Source: Modestobacter excelsi
Lineage (GTDB): Bacteria; Actinomycetota; Actinomycetes; Mycobacteriales; Geodermatophilaceae
Assembly (NCBI RefSeq): GCF_005930495.1
Contig: NZ_SJEX01000044.1
Coordinates: 1 to 41,853, forward strand
DNA: 41,853 bases
Direction: 5' to 3'
In this document: positions 7,598 to 15,744 of the stretch, in pieces
How the letters are laid out: every line of letters starts with the position of its first letter
How positions within the stretch are numbered: position 1 is the stretch's first letter
Notes under the pieces: model-generated
Told to the model about the DNA's origin: nothing
The model's database searches: none
The model's input: the letters and a program-made list of their open reading frames with translations, nothing else
Program-made: the position numbers and the translations under genes

Positions 7598-8238
7598 CGC
7601 TTGGTCGCCACCAGGGCCGTCCAGCAACCCGCGAACCGGGTCTCCTGCCCGGTGACGGTGAGCCCGGCGGCCGAGCAGGCGGCGGCGAGCCCGGCCGGGG
7701 TGGGCCGGTCGCCGTCGGAGGGGTGGCGGGAGACGGCCCGCAGCGGACGGCTGTCGACGATCCGCGCGGTCATCTCGCAGGAGAACAGCCGCCCGCCGGG
7801 ACGCAGGACGCGCGCTGCCTCCCGGACGACGTCCCGCCAGGCGTCGGCGTGGTGCAGCACGTGGTAGCCGAACACGGCGTCGTAGGAGCCTGCCGCCGCC
7901 GTCAGCGCGGTCGCGTCGCCCACCTGCACCTCGACCCGGTCGCCGAGGTCGCGCACCGCCGCCCGGCACGCCGCCACGCTCGCCTGGTGCAGCTCGACGC
8001 CGTCGACCCGGGCAGCCCCGAACAGGTCGAGCGCCAGCCGGAGGCCGGTGCCGCGGCGGCCGCTGCCCAGCTCCAGGGCCCGGCCGCCGGACACCGGGCC
8101 GCCCAGCCGCAGCAGCACCGGGGCCTCGAACCGCCGCTGCACCAGGGCGCGGGGGCGGGAGTCCACCCAGACCCGGTTGGCGTCCAGGTAGGTCGGGTGG
8201 ACAGCGGCGGGTGCACGGTCGGGCGGAATCGGGGGCAC
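7594..8238 (-). CDS. Class I SAM-dependent methyltransferase
   Basis: The protein has 214 residues from GTG 8238. The Rossmann-fold motifs are clear: motif I ALELGSGRRGTGLRLAL near 52-68, an acidic residue ending strand 2 (VDGVELHQASV), VQVGDATAL, then YDAVFGYHVLHHADAWRDVVREAARVLRPGGRLFSCE, the last being the Methyltransf_11 post-motif. The HHADAW segment resembles ubiquinone/menaquinone-type and small-molecule methyltransferases. The substrate is unknown. The frame upstream of 8238 runs antisense through the glycosyltransferase gene and is not coding. The 90 bases between the two divergent genes hold their promoters. Confidence 0.85.
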   Translation of the reverse strand: MPPIPPDRAPAAVHPTYLDANRVWVDSRPRALVQRRFEAPVLLRLGGPVSGGRALELGSGRRGTGLRLALDLFGAARVDGVELHQASVAACRAAVRDLGDRVEVQVGDATALTAAAGSYDAVFGYHVLHHADAWRDVVREAARVLRPGGRLFSCEMTARIVDSRPLRAVSRHPSDGDRPTPAGLAAACSAAGLTVTGQETRFAGCWTALVATKR

Positions 8239-8315
8239 GACCCGGTGGTCCCCGCTCCGGGTGCCGGTAAAACGGCGGCGCCGCCGCGCGGGTCCCGCGA
8301 CCGGGCCGCAGTCGC

Positions 8316-8321
8316 TACCGT
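8316..8321 (+). promoter_or_regulatory. Candidate -10 hexamer (TACCGT), leaderless start
   Basis: TACCGT lies seven bases before GTG 8329, so transcription would begin at or next to the start codon. No ribosome site is visible. Confidence 0.5.
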
Positions 8322-8328
8322 CCGGCGG

Positions 8329-9297
8329 GTGCCCGGACCCTCCATCCGCTTGGTCGTCCCCTACTTCGGCGACCGGCCGTCGTACTTCCCGCTCGTCGTC
8401 CGCAGCATGGCCGCCAACCCCGACGTCGACTGGCTCCTGCTCACCGACGCGCCGGTGCCCGGGGCACCACCCAACCTGACCGTGCAGCGGTGGGACTTCC
8501 CCGACCTGGTGGCCCGCGTCCAGCGCTCCTTCGACTTCCCGCTCGCGATCGAGAGCCCGTACAAGCTGTGCGACCTCCGGCCGGCCTTCGGCGAGGTCTT
8601 CGCCGACGAGCTGGCCGGCTGCGACTTCTGGGGGCACTGCGACCTCGACGTGCTGTTCGGCCGGGTCCGGGACCACCTCCCGGCCGAGGCGTTCGCCGCC
8701 GACAAGGTGCTGGTGCAGGGCAACTTCGCGCTCTACCGGAACACCCCCGACGCCGCCGGCTGGTTCCGCCACGAGATCGACGGGGTCAGCTACCGGGACG
8801 TGCTGACCGACCCGGCGGCCCGGCACTTCGACGAGTGGGCGGGCATCTTCCACCTCCTGCGCGACCTCGAGGTGCCGATCTGGCAGGAGGAGACGATCTT
8901 CGACCTCTCGTTCGCCCGCTACCGGACGCGGGCGGAGCACCCACCCGGGCGCGACCCCCGTCGCTACGCCTGGGAGGAGGGCGAGGTCTGCGAGTACCGG
9001 CTGGACCGCGGCCAGGTCGTCCGGCGCACGGCGCTCCTGGTGCACCTGCAGAAGCGGACGATGCGGGCACCCTCGGCCGACGTGCTCGCGGCGGACCGGT
9101 ACTGGATCACGGCCAACGGCTTCGCCGTGCAGGAGCGGGTGTCGCCGTGGACGGTCCGTGCGGCCCGGGTCCCGGCCGGCCGCGAGCTGGTCGGGCTCTA
9201 CGTGCGACGGGCACGGCGGGCCGTCCGCCGCCGCGCCGCCCGGCGGGCCCGCGAGCGCGCGCAGCCGCGCGGAGCTGCTCCTACCCTCGAGAGGTGA
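8329..9297 (+). CDS. GT-A-like glycosyltransferase, DUF6625 type
   Basis: The protein has 322 residues. It opens with the first beta strand [15 protein letters not shown], continues with the WLLLTD strand, and has a DxD motif in [11 protein letters not shown] (Asp105, Asp107), the metal/nucleotide-sugar site of GT-A folds. [13 protein letters not shown] before it is the helix typical of the DUF6625-like, capsule-associated group. There is no membrane segment; the C-terminus is a long Arg-rich tail that could bind membrane or acidic polymer. The acceptor and sugar are unknown, and no other glycan genes lie adjacent. The last codons overlap the selO start (GTGA), although the functions are unrelated. 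Start GTG 8329 is supported by the hexamer seven bases upstream. Confidence 0.75.
   Translation: MPGPSIRLVVPYFGDRPSYFPLVVRSMAANPDVDWLLLTDAPVPGAPPNLTVQRWDFPDLVARVQRSFDFPLAIESPYKLCDLRPAFGEVFADELAGCDFWGHCDLDVLFGRVRDHLPAEAFAADKVLVQGNFALYRNTPDAAGWFRHEIDGVSYRDVLTDPAARHFDEWAGIFHLLRDLEVPIWQEETIFDLSFARYRTRAEHPPGRDPRRYAWEEGEVCEYRLDRGQVVRRTALLVHLQKRTMRAPSADVLAADRYWITANGFAVQERVSPWTVRAARVPAGRELVGLYVRRARRAVRRRAARRARERAQPRGAAPTLER
9282..9287 (+). promoter_or_regulatory. Candidate -10 hexamer (TACCCT) inside the glycosyltransferase 3' end
   Basis: TACCCT ends six bases before GTG 9294 and lies within the last codons of the upstream gene. It could give selO its own leaderless transcript despite the overlap. 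Confidence 0.5.
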
Positions 9298-10757
9298 CCG
9301 TCGCCCCGCACCTGAGCGTCCACCTCGGCAACCGGTTCGTCCGCGAGCTCCCCGAGCTGACCGTCCCCTGGCAGGCCGACCGCGCGCCCGCTCCGCAGCT
9401 GCTCGTGCTCAACGAGCCGCTCGCCGGCGAGCTCGGCCTCGACCCGGCGCAGCTGCGCAGCGCCGACGGGGTGCGGCTGCTCCTGGGCAACGACGTCCCG
9501 GCCGGTGCGACGCCGGTGGCCCAGGCCTACGCCGGGCACCAGTTCGGCGGGTTCGTCCCCCGGCTCGGTGACGGCCGCGCCCTCCTGCTCGGCGAGCTCG
9601 TCGACACCGAGGGCCGGCTCCGCGACCTGCACCTCAAGGGCTCGGGCCGCACCCCGTTCGCCCGCGGCGGCGACGGGCTGGCCGCGGTCGGGCCGATGCT
9701 GCGCGAGTACGTGGTCAGCGAGGCGATGCACGCCCTCGGCATCCCCACCACCCGCTCGCTGGCCGTGGTGGCGACCGGACGCGAGGTGCGCCGGGAGACC
9801 GCGCTGCCCGGCGCGGTGCTCACCCGGGTCGCCAGCAGCCACCTGCGGGTCGGCAGCTTCCAGTACGCCCGGGCCACCGGGGACGTCGACCTGCTGCGCC
9901 GGCTGGCCGACCACGCCATCTCCCGGCACCACCCCGCCGCCGCCGACGCCGAGCTCCCCGCGCTGGCGCTGTTCGAGGCGGTGGTCAGCGCCCAGGCCGA
10001 GCTGGTCGCCCGGTGGATGCTCGTCGGGTTCGTGCACGGCGTGATGAACACCGACAACATGACCATCTCCGGCGAGACGATCGACTACGGCCCGTGCGCC
10101 TTCATGGAGGCCTACGACCCGGCGACGGTGTACAGCTCCATCGACCACCGCGGCCGCTACGCCTACGGCAACCAGCCGGGAGTGGCCGAGTGGGACCTCG
10201 CCCGGCTGGCCGAGGCGCTGCTGCCGCTGCTCGCCGACGAGCAGGAGCAGGCCGTCGAGCTCGCGGTGGCGGCCCTCGACGGGTTCCGTCCGCAGTACGA
10301 CGACGCCTGGACGGCGGGCATGCGGGCCAAGCTCGGCCTGCCCGCCGGGGGAGACGACGGCGTCGTCGGCCCGCTGGTCGACGACCTGCTCGCCCTGCTG
10401 CAGGCCGACCACGTCGACCTCACCTCGTTCTGCCGTGCCCTGGGTGCGGCGGCCCGCGGCGGCGCCGAGCCGGTCCGGGTCCTGTTCCTCGACCTCGCCG
10501 GCATCGACGGCTGGCTGGCCCGCTGGCGGACCCTGGCCCCGGACGCCGACGCGATGGACCGGGTCAACCCGGTCTACGTCCCCCGCAACCAGCTGGTCGA
10601 GGAGGCGCTCACCGCGGCGACCGCAGGCGACCTCGACCCGCTGCACCGGCTGCTGGACGCGGTGACCTCGCCCTTCACCGAGCGCCCCGGCCTGGCGCGG
10701 TACGCCGCTCCCGCACCGGTCGACTTCGGCGTCTACCGGACCTTCTGCGGCACCTGA
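9294..10757 (+). CDS. selO: Protein adenylyltransferase SelO (YdiU)
   Basis: The protein has 487 residues, the normal length for bacterial SelO, a pseudokinase-fold enzyme that transfers AMP from ATP to Ser, Thr or Tyr of target proteins. Family blocks are intact: [44 protein letters not shown], the helix with [22 protein letters not shown], and the catalytic and metal segment [31 protein letters not shown] sequence near the end also fits. The third residue from the C-terminus is Cys (FCGT), the position of the redox-active Cys of E. coli SelO and of selenocysteine in vertebrate SelO. The GTG start overlaps the preceding stop. SelO is linked to oxidative-stress signalling in other bacteria; nothing nearby shows its targets. 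Confidence 0.95.
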   Translation: MTVAPHLSVHLGNRFVRELPELTVPWQADRAPAPQLLVLNEPLAGELGLDPAQLRSADGVRLLLGNDVPAGATPVAQAYAGHQFGGFVPRLGDGRALLLGELVDTEGRLRDLHLKGSGRTPFARGGDGLAAVGPMLREYVVSEAMHALGIPTTRSLAVVATGREVRRETALPGAVLTRVASSHLRVGSFQYARATGDVDLLRRLADHAISRHHPAAADAELPALALFEAVVSAQAELVARWMLVGFVHGVMNTDNMTISGETIDYGPCAFMEAYDPATVYSSIDHRGRYAYGNQPGVAEWDLARLAEALLPLLADEQEQAVELAVAALDGFRPQYDDAWTAGMRAKLGLPAGGDDGVVGPLVDDLLALLQADHVDLTSFCRALGAAARGGAEPVRVLFLDLAGIDGWLARWRTLAPDADAMDRVNPVYVPRNQLVEEALTAATAGDLDPLHRLLDAVTSPFTERPGLARYAAPAPVDFGVYRTFCGT

Positions 10758-10761
10758 GGGC

Positions 10762-11595
10762 TCACGGCACCACGAGGGCCACCAGCTCGACGACGGCGTC
10801 GACCAGCAGCTCACCGTCGGTCAGCACGGCGTCGCCGTGCTCCGCGCCGGGCACCTCGACCAGCCGGTGCAGCCGCCCGGCGGCGTGCGCGACCTGCCGG
10901 CTCTGCGCCGGGGGCACGACGGTGTCGCCGCTGCCGTGGACGACCGTCGTCGGGACGGTGACCTCGGCGATCTGCCGCGCCACCGGGTACCGGTCGCGCA
11001 GCAGCTGCCGGACCGGCAGGTGGGGGTAGCGGCCGCTGCCCGCGGCCGCGAGGTCCACGAACGGGGAGCGAAGCACCAGGCCCGCCGGCGGGTGCTCGAC
11101 GGCCAGCTCGGTGACGACCGCGCAGCCGAGGCTCTCGCCCAGGTAGAGCAGCCGGTCCGGGCGGACGCCGGCCCCGAGCAGGTGGCTGCGGGCGGCGCGC
11201 ACGTCGAGGGCCAGGCCCGCCTCGCTCGGGCTGCCCGGGTTGCCCCCGTAGCCGCGGTAGTCGAACAGCAGCACGCCCAGCCCGGCCACCGACAGCGCCC
11301 GGGCCAGCGGCGCCCGCAGCACCCGCGAGCCGCCGTTGCCGCCGGCCACGAGGACCGTCGGCGCGTCCGCCGAGGGGGCGGGCACCCACCAGGCACCGAG
11401 CTCGAGGCCGTCCGCCGTGGTCAGCCGGACGTCGCGACCGCCGGCCACGACGTCGGCGGCGGCCGGCACGGGCCCGTCGTCGGGGAAGTAGACGAGCCGC
11501 CGCTGCAGCGCCCAGAGCAGCCCCGTCAGGACGAGGACCGGGACGAGCACCACGACCACGAGGACGACCCCTGCCGCCCGGAGCACCTGCCGCAC
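10762..11595 (-). CDS. Membrane-anchored alpha/beta hydrolase (BEM46/ABHD13-like)
   Basis: The protein has 277 residues. Residues 5-30 form an uncleaved N-terminal anchor, followed by LQRRLVYFPDD, the hallmark junction of the BEM46/ABHD13/YfhR-type hydrolases. The nucleophile elbow is GESLG (Ser155), the acid is Asp224 in GSGDTVVPP, and His253 lies in PGAEHGD, so the triad is complete. The oxyanion region is VAGGNGGSR. The substrate is unknown; related proteins are esterases or acyl-protein/lipid hydrolases acting at the membrane. GTG 11595 is preceded at six bases by GACGAT, which fits the local leaderless pattern weakly. It is convergent with selO, four bases between stops. Confidence 0.88.
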   Translation of the reverse strand: MRQVLRAAGVVLVVVVLVPVLVLTGLLWALQRRLVYFPDDGPVPAAADVVAGGRDVRLTTADGLELGAWWVPAPSADAPTVLVAGGNGGSRVLRAPLARALSVAGLGVLLFDYRGYGGNPGSPSEAGLALDVRAARSHLLGAGVRPDRLLYLGESLGCAVVTELAVEHPPAGLVLRSPFVDLAAAGSGRYPHLPVRQLLRDRYPVARQIAEVTVPTTVVHGSGDTVVPPAQSRQVAHAAGRLHRLVEVPGAEHGDAVLTDGELLVDAVVELVALVVP

Positions 11596-11681
11596 GTCCC
11601 CATCGTCCCGGCTGGGTCGCTCCGCCGCTGTGCGCCTCGGGACCAGCAGCCAGGTCAGGTGGTCGTCGGTGGAGACCAGGC

Positions 11682-11714
11682 GGGCCCCGGCCGTCGGGGC
11701 GACGGCCGGGGCCC
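11682..11714 (-). terminator. Perfect 14-bp hairpin after the aldose epimerase gene
   Basis: Bases 11682-11695 and 11701-11714 are exact inverted repeats of 14 bp separated by a 5-base loop. The hairpin begins 25 bases beyond the epimerase stop on the minus strand and lies upstream of the hydrolase gene, so it should insulate the two. There is no U-tract. Confidence 0.7.
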
Positions 11715-11738
11715 CTCGTCAGCTGGCTCCTGAGCGGG

Positions 11739-13010
11739 TCAGGAGGACAGGTCGAACACCGTGGTGCTGTCGTAGGTCTCCCCCGGGCGCAGCACGGTGG
11801 ACGGGAACTGCGGCTGGTTCGGGGAGTCCGGGAAGTGCTGGGTCTCCAGGGCCAGTCCGTCGCTCTGCCGGTAGATGCGACCGCTGGTCCCGACCAGCGT
11901 GCCGTCCAGGAAGTTGCCCGAGTAGAACTGGATGCCGGGCTCGGTGGTCTCGATCGTCAGCGTCCGGCCGCTGTCCGGGTCGAACAGCCGGGCCGCCGGC
12001 TCCAGGGCGTCCTCGCTGTCCGAGCCCTCCCGCGCGCCGTTGTCCACGCGGTCCAGCGCCCAGTTGTGGTCGTAGCCCTGGCCGTAGAGCAGCTGCTGGT
12101 CGTCCTCCCGGATGCGCGCCCCGATGGGGGTCGGCTCGCGGAAGTCGAACGGCGTGCCCGCGACCGGCGCGATCTCACCGGTCGGGATCAGCTCCTCGTC
12201 GACCGGCGTGTAGCCGCTCGCGTTGAGCTGCAGCTCGTGGTCGTAGATGGTGCCCGACCCCTCGCCCGACAGGTTCCAGTAGGTGTGGTTGGTCAGGTTC
12301 ACCACGGTCGGGGCGTCGGTCGTCGCCTCGTAGTGCACCGAGAGCCGCTCCTCGTCGTCGAGGGAGTAGGTCACGGTGGTGGTGAGCGTGCCGGGGAAGC
12401 CCATGTCGCCGTCCGGGCTCACCAGGGTCAGCTCCAGGGCGGCCACGTCCCGGTCGCCGACCGGGGTGGCCGACCAGACCTTGGTGTCGAAGCCCTGCGT
12501 CCCGCCGTGCAGGGTGTTGTCGTTGTTGTTCAGCGGCAGCTGGTAGGTCTGCCCGTCCAGCTCGAAGGTGCCACCGGCGATCCGGTTGCCGTAGCGGCCG
12601 ATGAGGGCGCCGAAGTAGGGGCCGGGGTTGTTGTTCTCGATGTAGCCGGCCAGGTCGGCGAACCCGAGGACGACGTTGTCCACCTCACCGCGGGCGTCCG
12701 GGACCTCCAGCGACTGCACGATGCCGCCGTAGGTGAGCACGCGGACGGTCATGTCGCCGTTGGTCAGCGTCCAGCGCTCCACCGCGGTGCCGTCGGGCGT
12801 GGTGCCGAACGGCTCCACCGTCGTGCTCGCGTGTCCGTGGGAGCCGCCGCCCCACCCGCCGTCGGTGGCCCCGGCCGGGGTGGCCACGGTGCCGGCGAGC
12901 AGGCCGGCGCTGAGCGTGGCGACGAGCGGCCAGCGGCGCCGTCGCCGGCGGGGCGCCGGCGCGGCGGCGGCCGGGAGGTGGGCAGGGGGTGGTGCCAGAC
13001 GTCCAGGCAT
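11739..13010 (-). CDS. Secreted aldose 1-epimerase (galactose mutarotase family)
   Basis: The protein has 423 residues from ATG 13010, which has GGAG seven bases upstream. The N-terminus is a signal peptide: a Pro/Ala-rich lead, six consecutive Arg before Trp, a hydrophobic core to about residue 45, then ATPAGA as likely cleavage site. The Arg run is suggestive of Tat export but lacks a clean twin-Arg consensus. The mature domain shows mutarotase motifs: LTYGGIVQSLEVPD, the active-site RYGNRIAGG, NNNDNTLHGG with the catalytic His region, NLTNHTYWNLSG, and YDHNWALD; a Glu in GLALETQHFPDSPNQPQF fits the catalytic base. It would interconvert alpha and beta anomers of aldoses outside the membrane. 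No sugar operon is adjacent. Confidence 0.92.
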   Translation of the reverse strand: MPGRLAPPPAHLPAAAAPAPRRRRRRWPLVATLSAGLLAGTVATPAGATDGGWGGGSHGHASTTVEPFGTTPDGTAVERWTLTNGDMTVRVLTYGGIVQSLEVPDARGEVDNVVLGFADLAGYIENNNPGPYFGALIGRYGNRIAGGTFELDGQTYQLPLNNNDNTLHGGTQGFDTKVWSATPVGDRDVAALELTLVSPDGDMGFPGTLTTTVTYSLDDEERLSVHYEATTDAPTVVNLTNHTYWNLSGEGSGTIYDHELQLNASGYTPVDEELIPTGEIAPVAGTPFDFREPTPIGARIREDDQQLLYGQGYDHNWALDRVDNGAREGSDSEDALEPAARLFDPDSGRTLTIETTEPGIQFYSGNFLDGTLVGTSGRIYRQSDGLALETQHFPDSPNQPQFPSTVLRPGETYDSTTVFDLSS

Positions 13011-13129
13011 GGAGAACTCCGTGTCCGTTGCGGTCCACCGGCGTCGTCGCGCGGTGGTCGGGGGCACGGCAGTTCCGGGCGCCGGCGGACGTGCAGGGTG
13101 TGCCCCCCGTGCCGTCCTAGAACGACCCG

Positions 13130-13159
13130 ACCGTAGGGAGACGGCCGAAGCGGTGTCAA
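13130..13159 (-). promoter_or_regulatory. Near-consensus housekeeping promoter for the aldose epimerase gene
   Basis: Read on the minus strand, TTGACA (13154-13159) is followed by an 18-base spacer and TACGGT (13130-13135). This is a full -35 and a good actinobacterial -10. The predicted start near 13123 leaves a leader of about 110 bases with a ribosome site. Confidence 0.75.
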
Positions 13160-13281
13160 TGGCAGCGCACAGCCCACTCACGGCGTGGCCACAGACCGGG
13201 AGCGCGGAGTGACGCCAGGTAGTCCAGGTGCTGGTGGTCGGGGCGGTCGGCCGTCCTGCTCCCCCGGTCCGCCGGCCCGGT

Positions 13282-13287
13282 TAGGGT
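13282..13287 (+). promoter_or_regulatory. Candidate -10 hexamer (TAGGGT), leaderless start
   Basis: TAGGGT ends six bases before GTG 13294. No ribosome site is present. Confidence 0.55.
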
Positions 13288-13293
13288 CGGGCG

Positions 13294-14181
13294 GTGATCC
13301 GGGCAGGCCGGGCCGAGCACGAGCTGGCCGTGGACGTGGTGCGCTCCACGCGCGCCCTGCTGTGCGTCGTCGACGGCGCCGACCGGCTGCTCCTGGTCAA
13401 CCCGGCGATGGAGCGGTTCACCGGCAGGCCGGCCGCGGACCTGGTCGGCCGCCCGTTCCACGACGTCTACGTGGCGCCCGAGCACCGGCTGCTCGCGCAG
13501 GACGCGATCGCCCGCTCCATGGCGACGGGGACCACGTTCCCGCAGGAGGGCGACTGGCTGGCCGCCGGCGGGGTGCGCCGTCGCGTCTCGATGACGATCG
13601 ACGTGCTGCGGGACGACACCGGTGCCCCGTGGGCGCTGGCCTGCCTGGGGCTCGACGTCACCGAGGAGCGCGAGCGCGAGGCAGCCCTGCGCCGGCGGGC
13701 GCACACGGACGTGCTGACCGGCCTGCCCAACCGCAGCGCCCTGTTCGATGCGCTCCGTCAGCACCTCGACGCCGAGCACGGGAGCGGATGCGGGCTGCTG
13801 TTCTGCGACCTCGACGGCTTCAAGCAGGTCAACGACCGGCACGGGCACGCGGTGGGTGACCGGCTGCTGGCCGATGCGGCCGCCCGCCTGCAGTCCCTGG
13901 CCGGGCCGTCGGACCTGGTGGCCCGGCTGGGCGGGGACGAGTTCGTGGTCGTCTGCCCCGGCGGGGCGAGCGCGCGGCTGGGCATGCTGGCCGCGGAGGT
14001 CTCCACCGCGTTCCGGCGTCCCTTCGCCAACCCGGCGGGTGAGCTCACCATCGGCGTGAGCATCGGCCACGCCGTGGGCGAGCCCGGGGAGGCCCCGGAC
14101 CGGCTGGTGGCCCGGGCGGACCACGCCATGTACGGCGCCAAGTCGCGCCGCCGGCGGCGTGACCCCCGCCGCCCGGGGTGA
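13294..14181 (+). CDS. PAS-GGDEF diguanylate cyclase
   Basis: The protein has 295 residues, soluble. Residues 8-125 form a PAS domain (ALLCVVDGADRLLLVNPAME, then the PAC end LGLDVTEERERE). The GGDEF domain follows from about 135: TDVLTGLPNRSALF, metal site FCDLDGFKQVNDRHGHAVGD, active site GGDEF at 213-217, and the terminal ADHAMYGAKSRRR. All catalytic residues for making cyclic di-GMP from two GTP are present. The inhibitory RxxD site five residues before GGDEF is not: Arg is replaced by Gly204 while Asp207 remains. Feedback by product should therefore be weak or absent. The PAS ligand is unknown. The C-terminal Arg/Pro tail is unusual. GTG 13294 is fixed by the hexamer upstream. Confidence 0.93.
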   Translation: MIRAGRAEHELAVDVVRSTRALLCVVDGADRLLLVNPAMERFTGRPAADLVGRPFHDVYVAPEHRLLAQDAIARSMATGTTFPQEGDWLAAGGVRRRVSMTIDVLRDDTGAPWALACLGLDVTEEREREAALRRRAHTDVLTGLPNRSALFDALRQHLDAEHGSGCGLLFCDLDGFKQVNDRHGHAVGDRLLADAAARLQSLAGPSDLVARLGGDEFVVVCPGGASARLGMLAAEVSTAFRRPFANPAGELTIGVSIGHAVGEPGEAPDRLVARADHAMYGAKSRRRRRDPRRPG

Positions 14182-14184
14182 CCC

Positions 14185-15012
14185 TCAGCCCCGGTGGGCG
14201 TCCAGCCAGGCGACGACGTCGTCGAGCACCTGCTCCTGCTCGGGTTCGTTGTGCGGCTCGTGGTACAGCCCCGGGTAGACCGTGCGGGTGACGTCGGTCG
14301 AGCCGGCGGAGGCGGGGACCAGCTCACTGCTCGCCGTGGGCACCAGCCGGTCGGCGCCGCCGTGCAGCACGAGCAGCGGCATGGTCAGCGAGCGGAGCCG
14401 CGCGGGCATCGCCGCGGCGGTGGTCATCATCTCCGCGCCGGTGCGGGCCCGGACCTTGCCGGTGTGGTTCAGCGGGTCGGCGCGGTAGGCGGCCACCACC
14501 GCGGGGTCGCGGCTGATCGTCTCGGCGTCCAGGGTGAGCACGCCGAGGTCGGGCAGCACCCGGGACAGCACCGGCGCCGCGAGTTGCTGCACCTTCGTGG
14601 CCGCACCGGTGTCCAGCGCCGGGGCGGAGACGACCGCGCCGCGGATGCGGTCGTCCGGGGTGCCGGTGAGGTACTGCAGCGCGATGAGCCCGCCGAGGCT
14701 GTGGCCGTAGACGAACAGCGGTGCGCCGGGGTGCCGCTGGGCCGCCAGCGGCACCAGCTGACCGACCCCGGCAACGGTGCCGGCCATGCTGCCGATGTTG
14801 CCGCGCACGCCGGGCGAGCGGCCGTGGCCCGGGTGGTCGACGGCGTAGCTCGCGTAGCCGGCCCGCGCCAGCCGCTCCGCCACGTGGGCGTAGCGACCGC
14901 CGTGCTCGTGCAGCCCGTGCACCAGCACGACCACCCCGGCCGGGACGTCGACGGTCCACCCGGCCCAGTGCTGACCCGACGGCAGCGTCCCCTCGGTCGC
15001 CGGCTCGGTCAT
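14185..15012 (-). CDS. Monoacylglycerol-lipase-like alpha/beta hydrolase
   Basis: The protein has 275 residues from ATG 15012, with GGAGG ten bases upstream. Family features of the monoglyceride lipase/Hydrolase_4 group are clear: VLVHGLHEHGGRYAHVAERLARAGYASYAVDHPGHGRS, nucleophile GHSLGG (Ser105), Asp221 in GGADRLVP, and His251 in GLYHEPHNEPE. It would hydrolyse monoacylglycerols or related esters in the cytosol; no signal peptide is present. It is divergent from the TetR gene. A CAGACT hexamer at 15053-15058 on the minus strand may be its -10, placing the TetR double operator just upstream of its promoter. It is convergent with the GGDEF gene, three bases between stops. Confidence 0.9.
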   Translation of the reverse strand: MTEPATEGTLPSGQHWAGWTVDVPAGVVVLVHGLHEHGGRYAHVAERLARAGYASYAVDHPGHGRSPGVRGNIGSMAGTVAGVGQLVPLAAQRHPGAPLFVYGHSLGGLIALQYLTGTPDDRIRGAVVSAPALDTGAATKVQQLAAPVLSRVLPDLGVLTLDAETISRDPAVVAAYRADPLNHTGKVRARTGAEMMTTAAAMPARLRSLTMPLLVLHGGADRLVPTASSELVPASAGSTDVTRTVYPGLYHEPHNEPEQEQVLDDVVAWLDAHRG

Positions 15013-15082
15013 CGGAGCGCCTCCTGCTCGGTCGGTGGTCGTGCCGACGTGCAGTCTGCCCGACCCGCTGTGAGCGACGGCA

Positions 15083-15120
15083 CCGACCGATCTGGTCGGC
15101 TCGCCGACCGGATCGGTCGG
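15083..15120. promoter_or_regulatory. Double TetR-type operator, two CCGACC-N5-GGTCGG palindromes
   Basis: Two 17-bp palindromes of form CCGACC-N5-GGTCGG lie at 15083-15099 and 15104-15120. Their centres are 21 bp apart, two helical turns, so two dimers could bind one face. Together with flanking bases they make a larger 40-bp inverted repeat with one mismatch. The second copy covers the -35 region of the TetR promoter. Confidence 0.75.
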
Positions 15121-15129
15121 TAAGCGGGT

Positions 15130-15135
15130 TATCGT
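15130..15135 (+). promoter_or_regulatory. Candidate -10 hexamer (TATCGT) of the TetR gene
   Basis: TATCGT ends six bases before GTG 15142, ten bases after the second operator. Confidence 0.55.
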
Positions 15136-15141
15136 CGTCCC

Positions 15142-15738
15142 GTGGCCCGCCCGTTCCGTCAGCAGATCGACGCGGGCATCCTCGACCGGGCAGCGGCGCT
15201 GTTCGCCCGGCACGGCTTCGAGCAGACCTCGGTCCAGGCGGTCGCTGACGCGGTCGGGCTGTCCAAGGCCGGCCTGCTGCACCACTTCCCGAGCAAGGAC
15301 GCCCTGCACGAGGCCGTGCGCGCGCAGGTCGACACGCTCGGGCGCCGCGCACTGGACCAGGTGCGCGACCTCCCGCCGGGCGCCGCGCGCGACCACCGCG
15401 CGATCGAGGTGCTCGTCGACACCGCGCTGGCGCACCCGGGGCTGGTGTCCCTCCTGCTCACGCCGGTCACCCAGGGGGGCGCGGTGGTCGAGGCGGACAC
15501 CGACCCGGCGGGCCTCTGGGCCTTCGCGGCCTTCGGCGTCGACCCCCGGACCGCCGAGCGCGAGCGCTGCGTCCGGGTGGCCGGCGCCCTGGTCGCGCTC
15601 GCCGTCCTCGCCCTCCGCGCCCAGCAGGACGGCGAGGCCGCCCTGCTCCGGCCGCACATCATCGCCACCAGCTTCGACGCGCTCGGCCACCGCCGTCCCG
15701 GCGCTCCCCCGACCGGTCCCGTCCAGGTGGAGGCCTGA
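15142..15738 (+). CDS. TetR-family transcriptional regulator
   Basis: The protein has 198 residues. The N-terminal helix-turn-helix spans about 10-57 (ILDRAAALFARHGFEQTSVQAVADAVGLSKAGLLHHFPSKDAL), the TetR signature with His-His in place of the usual Tyr-x-His. The C-terminal ligand domain is Ala/Leu-rich with no identifiable ligand. Two matching palindromes directly upstream are the natural operators, so the protein should repress itself. The MMPL gene begins six bases after its stop and is the probable main target. The divergent lipase-like gene may also be controlled. The start is GTG 15142, leaderless by spacing. Confidence 0.92.
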   Translation: MARPFRQQIDAGILDRAAALFARHGFEQTSVQAVADAVGLSKAGLLHHFPSKDALHEAVRAQVDTLGRRALDQVRDLPPGAARDHRAIEVLVDTALAHPGLVSLLLTPVTQGGAVVEADTDPAGLWAFAAFGVDPRTAERERCVRVAGALVALAVLALRAQQDGEAALLRPHIIATSFDALGHRRPGAPPTGPVQVEA

Positions 15739-15744
15739 TCCCCC

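Noticed and set aside
10740..10757. Selenocysteine readthrough at the selO stop
   Set aside because: The equivalent residue is already Cys, followed by Gly-Thr and TGA, and the convergent gene ends four bases on.
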